Assembly (NCBI GenBank): GCA_023415915.1
Contig: JAEZIZ010000138.1
Coordinates: 1-16,867 of the forward strand
Length of the DNA stretch: 16,867 nucleotides
Reading direction: 5' to 3'
DNA from: Bacillota bacterium
Lineage (GTDB): Bacteria > Bacillota > Clostridia > Christensenellales > SZUA-584
In this document: positions 13,832 through 16,867 of the stretch, piece by piece
How the letters are laid out: every line of letters begins with the position of its first letter
Position numbering within the stretch: position 1 is the stretch's first letter
The notes under the pieces: model-generated
Databases searched by the model: none
What the model was told of the DNA's origin: nothing
Seen by the model: only the letters and a program-made list of their open reading frames with translations
Made by a program: the position numbers and the translations under genes

Positions 13832-14527
13832 ATGCAGGGGATAGAAATAGGAGGAGTGCTGCTGGCGGGCGCGTTGTCGTTCTTTACGCCGTGCATATTG
13901 CCCGTCATTCCCGTGTTTATCTCAACGCTGCTGGGCAGTGCGGGACAGGGAAAAGAGCTTAGGCTGGGCAGGGTGCGCGTATATTTAAGGCCGCTTGGCA
14001 ACGTAGCGCTTTTCGTGCTGGGGCTCTCGGTAAGCTTTATGACACTCGGCCTCGCTTTCGGCGCGCTGGGCAGGGTGATAAATTCTAAGGTGTTCATTAC
14101 CGTCTGCGGCGTTATCGTTATACTGCTGGGCATATATCAGACGGGACTTGTCAAAATACCGTTTCTGATGCGCGAAAAGAAGCTGGAAACGAGGCGCGGA
14201 AGCGGTTTTTTAGGCTCGTTTTTATTGGGCTTTACATTCAGCTTCGGCTGGACGCCTTGCGTGGGGCCTATACTCGCTTCCGTGCTGGCGCTCACCGCGA
14301 GCAGGGGAGGGGCAGTCACCGGAATGCTTTATATGGCGGTGTATTCGCTGGGGCTGCTAATACCGTTTCTTGTGTTTACGGTTTTTTCGCAGCTGCTGAC
14401 AAACAGCATAAAAGGCATATACAAGCACCTGCGCGTTATAAAAATAGTCGGCGGCGTAATCATAATAATAATGGGCGTGTTTTTGCTCACAGACAGCCTG
14501 TATCTGTTCTCGGGCGTCGCGCGGTAA
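13832..14527 (+). CDS. ccdA: CcdA-type thiol-disulfide electron transporter
   Basis: A 231-residue polytopic membrane protein of the CcdA/DsbD-beta family, which moves reducing equivalents from cytoplasmic thioredoxin to extracytoplasmic thioredoxin-like partners. Six hydrophobic helices are visible. The redox cysteines are C21 in FFTPCILP (helix 1) and C143 in GWTPCVGP (helix 4), in the expected symmetric contexts. The ATG has GGAG upstream. The gene is 10 bp from the lipoprotein thioredoxin gene, its likely electron acceptor. No cytochrome c maturation genes are visible nearby, so the pair may serve another target. Confidence 0.95.
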   Translation: MQGIEIGGVLLAGALSFFTPCILPVIPVFISTLLGSAGQGKELRLGRVRVYLRPLGNVALFVLGLSVSFMTLGLAFGALGRVINSKVFITVCGVIVILLGIYQTGLVKIPFLMREKKLETRRGSGFLGSFLLGFTFSFGWTPCVGPILASVLALTASRGGAVTGMLYMAVYSLGLLIPFLVFTVFSQLLTNSIKGIYKHLRVIKIVGGVIIIIMGVFLLTDSLYLFSGVAR

Positions 14528-14537
14528 GGAGGAGCAT

Positions 14538-15137
14538 ATGAAAAGAACTTTATTGATAATACTCTCTGTTATGCTTGTTTTGGCGCTGGCGGCATGCTCG
14601 GACTCTCGGCCGCCCAGCAGTACTGCAAGCGCGCCGCCCGAAAGCGCCGCTGCCAGCTCTCAGACAGCAGCTCCGCATAATACGGAAAGCACGCAGACTC
14701 AATCGCCCGCATACAGCTTTGAATTTGAGGATGTAAACGGAAAACTGCACAGACTGTCGGACTATGCGGGAAAACCCGTATTCCTTGAGATATGGGGCAC
14801 ATGGTGCGGCGTATGCGTTTCGTCGCTGCCCGATCTTGACAAGTTCGCCGGAGAGCCTCACGACTTTGCGGTATTAAGCGTAGTTTCGCCCGGAGCGTCA
14901 GGCGAGTTGAGCAAGGAGGACTTCATTGAGTGGTACAATCAGCAGGAGCTTGAGAACCTTACTGTGCTCATAGACGAGGACTGGCAGATAATAAGCGATT
15001 TTGGCGTAAACGCATACCCCAGCCAGATAATATTCGATGCGAACGGCGCGGTCGTTACGGGGTTTGCGGGGCTTTTGCCTAAGGATTTTATAGTGGAAAT
15101 AATGGATGAAGTAGCGAAAGGTACGTATGGCGGATAG
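14538..15137 (+). CDS. TlpA/ResA-like thioredoxin-fold lipoprotein
   Basis: The 199-residue protein has a lipoprotein signal with lipobox LAAC (C20), a Ser/Thr/Ala/Pro-rich linker (21-57) and a TlpA-type thioredoxin domain (about 58-195). The redox motif is WCGVC (C90, C93), and the cis-proline is in AYPSQII. It probably reduces disulfides in exported proteins at the outer face of the membrane, recharged by the CcdA encoded just upstream. The Gly-Val pair between the cysteines differs from the E-P pair of classical ResA. The ATG follows AGGAGG. A terminator at 15191-15217 ends the operon. Confidence 0.92.
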   Translation: MKRTLLIILSVMLVLALAACSDSRPPSSTASAPPESAAASSQTAAPHNTESTQTQSPAYSFEFEDVNGKLHRLSDYAGKPVFLEIWGTWCGVCVSSLPDLDKFAGEPHDFAVLSVVSPGASGELSKEDFIEWYNQQELENLTVLIDEDWQIISDFGVNAYPSQIIFDANGAVVTGFAGLLPKDFIVEIMDEVAKGTYGG

Positions 15138-15151
15138 CGGCAATTAATGTG

Positions 15152-15180
15152 TTGACTCATGCGGTATTATCTGCTAGTAT
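15152..15180 (+). promoter_or_regulatory. Promoter-like site upstream of purA
   Basis: TTGACT (15152-15157) and TAGTAT (15175-15180) are spaced by 17 bp. The predicted start near 15187 is only a few bases before the terminator at 15191, so either the terminator acts on this leader or the promoter is not the one used for purA. Confidence 0.4.
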
Positions 15181-15190
15181 GATGTAGGAC

Positions 15191-15217
15191 AAAAGCGGGG
15201 TTTGCCCCTGCTTTTTT
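15191..15217 (+). terminator. Intrinsic terminator between the thioredoxin gene and purA
   Basis: AAAAGCGGGG and CCCCTGCTTTT pair with one bulged T around a TTTG loop, followed by more T. It most simply ends the ccdA operon, but it also lies just inside the predicted purA leader. Confidence 0.8.
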
Positions 15218-15227
15218 AGTTCGGGGT

Positions 15228-15255
15228 TCCCAAAAAGCCGTGAGGCTTTTTGGGA
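15228..15255 (+). repeat. Perfect 12-bp hairpin in the purA leader
   Basis: TCCCAAAAAGCC (15228-15239) and GGCTTTTTGGGA (15244-15255) pair perfectly around a GTGA loop. No T run follows, so it is not a classical rightward terminator. Its stability suggests an RNA role in the leader. Confidence 0.6.
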
Positions 15256-15278
15256 TAAAAATCTTAAAGAGGAAACCG

Positions 15279-15318
15279 GGGTTTAACGGCGCAACCACAG
15301 GCGATGTGCGTTAAGCCC
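15279..15318 (+). promoter_or_regulatory. Bulged stem-loop before the purA ribosome site
   Basis: GGGTTTAACG (15279-15288) pairs over 10 positions (one G-T wobble) with CGTTAAGCCC (15309-15318). Inside are a 7-nt one-sided bulge (GCGCAAC) and a 4-bp CACA/TGTG stem with a GGCGA loop. It ends 9 nt before the AAGGAG ribosome site. It does not match any riboswitch class I can recall, including purine, ZTP and fluoride types. It may be a translational control element or simply leader structure. Confidence 0.4.
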
Positions 15319-15340
15319 ATGTGATGTAAGGAGAAAAGCG

Positions 15341-16624
15341 ATGCCTGGTGTATCAGTATTTGGCGCTCAGTGGGGAGACGAAGGTAAAGGAAGGTTCGTC
15401 GATTTTCTTGCGCGCGAGGCCGACGTTATAATAAGGTACCAGGGAGGCAATAACGCGGGGCATACCATAATAGTGGGCGACGTTGTGTATAAGCTCCACC
15501 TTATACCTTCCGGTCTGCTGTACGACTCTAAGCCGTGCGTAATAGGCAACGGCGTTGTCATAGACCCGGGCGCTCTGCTTGAAGAGATGGACGAAGTCGA
15601 ATCAAAAGGAGCAAGCCTTAAGAACCTTATGATATCCGACAGAGCGCATATGGTGATGCCGTACCACAACCTGCTTGACAGCTTGAGCGAAGAGGGCGCG
15701 GGCGACGCTATGATAGGCACGACGAAGCGCGGCATCGGCCCTTGTTACTCGGACAAATCCGCGAGGCTGGGCCTCAGGATGTGCGATCTTCTTTCCGACA
15801 ACTTCGCCGGAAAGCTTAAGTGCATACTCGAGCAGAAAAACGAGCTTATTTCGAAGATTTATAATAAAGAACCGCTTGATTTTAATGAAATACTTAAAAA
15901 GTTTTCAGGATATAAGGAAAGGCTTGCGCCTTATGTATGCGACACGTCCGCCGTATGCTACGACTACTACAAGCAGGGGAAAAAACTGCTGTTTGAGGGC
16001 GCGCAGGGAATGCTTCTCGACATTGACTTCGGAACATATCCGTTTGTCACGTCGTCGCACCCCACCACGGGTGGCATAAGCATAGGCACCGGCCTTCCGC
16101 CGCAGGCGATAACGGAAGCGGTAGGCGTAGTAAAGGCGTACACCACGCGCGTCGGCAAGGGGCCGTTTGTTACCGAGCTGTTTGACGAAACAGGCGACTA
16201 TATACGCGAACGGGGCCATGAGTACGGCACGACTACGGGCAGGCCGCGCCGCTGCGGATGGCTCGACCTTGTCATCGTAGGGTTCGCGGTGCGCATAAAC
16301 GGCATAACGTCCATAGCGCTCTCGCGCATGGATACTTTAGGCGGACTTGACGCAGTAAAGGTGTGCACGGGATACGATATCGACGGCCGTATAACCAAAA
16401 ACTATCCTGCGTCGCTCGACGATATTGCCAAGGCAAAGCCCGTTTATGCAGAGATGTCCGGATGGAGCGGAGATATATCCCACGTGCGCAGGTTTGAGGA
16501 CCTTCCAAAAGCGGCGAGGGATTACGTTGAGTTCATAGAGAGCGAGACGGGCGTAAAAGTAGGCATGATAGGCGTGGGCGCCGAGAGGACGCAATGCATC
16601 GTGCGGCAGGAGTATTTCGTTTAA
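15341..16624 (+). CDS. purA: Adenylosuccinate synthetase
   Basis: Joins IMP and aspartate using GTP, the first committed step to AMP. The 427-residue protein has the usual length. It starts with the GTP-binding segment GAQWGDEGKGR (8-18, catalytic D13) and has the YQGGNNAGHT segment (33-42, catalytic H41). The TTKRGIGPCYSDK block lies at about 127-139, and the Arg-rich TTGRPRRCGWLDL block sits in the C-terminal half. The ATG follows AAGGAG. The gene stands alone, without purB or other pur genes beside it, and has a structured leader. The 120 bp after it lead into the SRP RNA promoter; I see no strong terminator there. Confidence 0.97.
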   Translation: MPGVSVFGAQWGDEGKGRFVDFLAREADVIIRYQGGNNAGHTIIVGDVVYKLHLIPSGLLYDSKPCVIGNGVVIDPGALLEEMDEVESKGASLKNLMISDRAHMVMPYHNLLDSLSEEGAGDAMIGTTKRGIGPCYSDKSARLGLRMCDLLSDNFAGKLKCILEQKNELISKIYNKEPLDFNEILKKFSGYKERLAPYVCDTSAVCYDYYKQGKKLLFEGAQGMLLDIDFGTYPFVTSSHPTTGGISIGTGLPPQAITEAVGVVKAYTTRVGKGPFVTELFDETGDYIRERGHEYGTTTGRPRRCGWLDLVIVGFAVRINGITSIALSRMDTLGGLDAVKVCTGYDIDGRITKNYPASLDDIAKAKPVYAEMSGWSGDISHVRRFEDLPKAARDYVEFIESETGVKVGMIGVGAERTQCIVRQEYFV

Positions 16625-16687
16625 ACTGCAGTATTCAGCCAGAAAAGCGAGCTGCAATAAAGATACACAATTGTAAAAAATAATTTG

Positions 16688-16716
16688 TAGAAAACGCCGC
16701 GCTTTTTGGGTACAAT
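16688..16716 (+). promoter_or_regulatory. Likely promoter of the SRP RNA gene
   Basis: TAGAAA (16688-16693, four of six) and TACAAT (16711-16716, five of six) are separated by 17 bp. The start near 16723 would leave a short 5' extension before the RNA, which in Bacillus is processed. A second TACAAT at 16722-16727 lacks a matching -35. Confidence 0.4.
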
Positions 16717-16746
16717 ATTAGTACAATAAAATAAGTTTATAAGTTT

Positions 16747-16867
16747 GCCGTGCCAGACGGGGAGCCAGCGGTGCCCTGAACCTGCAATCCGCTATAGCAG
16801 GGTTTGATCCCCGGTTTGAGGCATAGCGTTGTAAGGTATGGAAACGGTAAGGGGCGTTGAAGAGTGG
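16747..16867 (+). ncRNA. ffs: Signal recognition particle RNA, large type (5' part, cut by window end)
   Basis: The sequence follows the 5' domain of the Bacillus-type scRNA closely: GTGCC-AGACGGGGAG, then AGCGGTGCCCTG, then GCAATCCGCTATAGCAGGG, then GATCCCC. These are the Alu-domain helices 2-4 and conserved loops, present only in the large SRP RNA of many Gram-positive bacteria. The S domain with the Ffh-binding loop lies beyond the window. The 5' end is set by homology from memory and may be off by several bases. Confidence 0.92.

Noticed and set aside
15279..15318. A known purine, ZTP or fluoride riboswitch in the purA leader
   Set aside because: Short pieces such as GGCGATG recall fluoride RNAs, but the conserved cores and pseudoknot partners of these classes are not found.
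1..16867. Mobile element, CRISPR array, toxin-antitoxin or phage-defence system
   Set aside because: I saw no transposase, integrase, terminal repeats, spaced direct repeats or recognisable effector genes; every substantial gene fits a housekeeping or envelope family.

Overview
The window looks like a stretch of chromosome from a Gram-positive, Clostridia-type Firmicute, perhaps of the Christensenellaceae sort; the family guess is weak. The grounds are strong GGAGG-type ribosome sites, a secreted NlpC/P60 hydrolase with no outer-membrane genes, a lipoprotein thioredoxin paired with CcdA, a low-GC-type pyrimidine-nucleoside phosphorylase, and, at the right edge, the 5' part of a large SRP RNA with the Gram-positive Alu-domain signature. 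Coding DNA is moderately GC-rich with heavy use of ATA (Ile) and AGG (Arg); intergenic DNA is much richer in A+T. The gene content (parAB with parS sites, purA, SRP RNA, a DnaA-box cluster) suggests a place near the chromosomal origin.

Layout, left to right. 1-260: no convincing gene; a leftward promoter fires off the left edge, and stem-loops include a possible terminator for the next gene. 261-1463 (-): secreted peptidoglycan hydrolase with three peptidoglycan-binding repeats. 1464-1835: 372-bp gap with the hydrolase promoter, a very AT-rich tract and four same-strand DnaA-box-like 9-mers. 1836-3134 (-): pyrimidine-nucleoside phosphorylase, divergent from 3291-5509 (+): dapF overlapping a CCA-adding-type nucleotidyltransferase. 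5641-7913 (+): alpha/beta hydrolase, then an Arg-rich single-pass membrane protein with an extracellular propeller-like domain, ended by a strong terminator. 8085-8798 (-): cytoplasmic SGNH/GDSL hydrolase. 9033-10660 (+): parA-parB, followed by two perfect parS sites on either side of the operon terminator. 10850-12677 (-): a CvpA-type membrane protein preceded by a membrane-anchored PQQ-like propeller protein, as one operon. 12776-13666 (-): lipid/diacylglycerol kinase. 13832-15137 (+): ccdA and a TlpA/ResA-like thioredoxin lipoprotein. 15138-15340: a structured leader. 15341-16624 (+): purA. 16747-end (+): SRP RNA, cut by the window edge.

How they work together. ParA/ParB and the parS sites segregate the origin region. 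DapF supplies meso-diaminopimelate for peptidoglycan and lysine, while the NlpC/P60 enzyme probably cuts peptidoglycan peptides outside the cell. CcdA carries electrons across the membrane to the thioredoxin lipoprotein. Pdp and PurA handle nucleotide salvage and AMP synthesis, and the nucleotidyltransferase and SRP RNA serve tRNA maturation and protein export. Most of this is ordinary housekeeping DNA. I see no mobile element, CRISPR array, toxin-antitoxin or defence system. The parts most worth a second look are the DnaA-box gap, the purA leader, and the two uncharacterised membrane-anchored propeller proteins.
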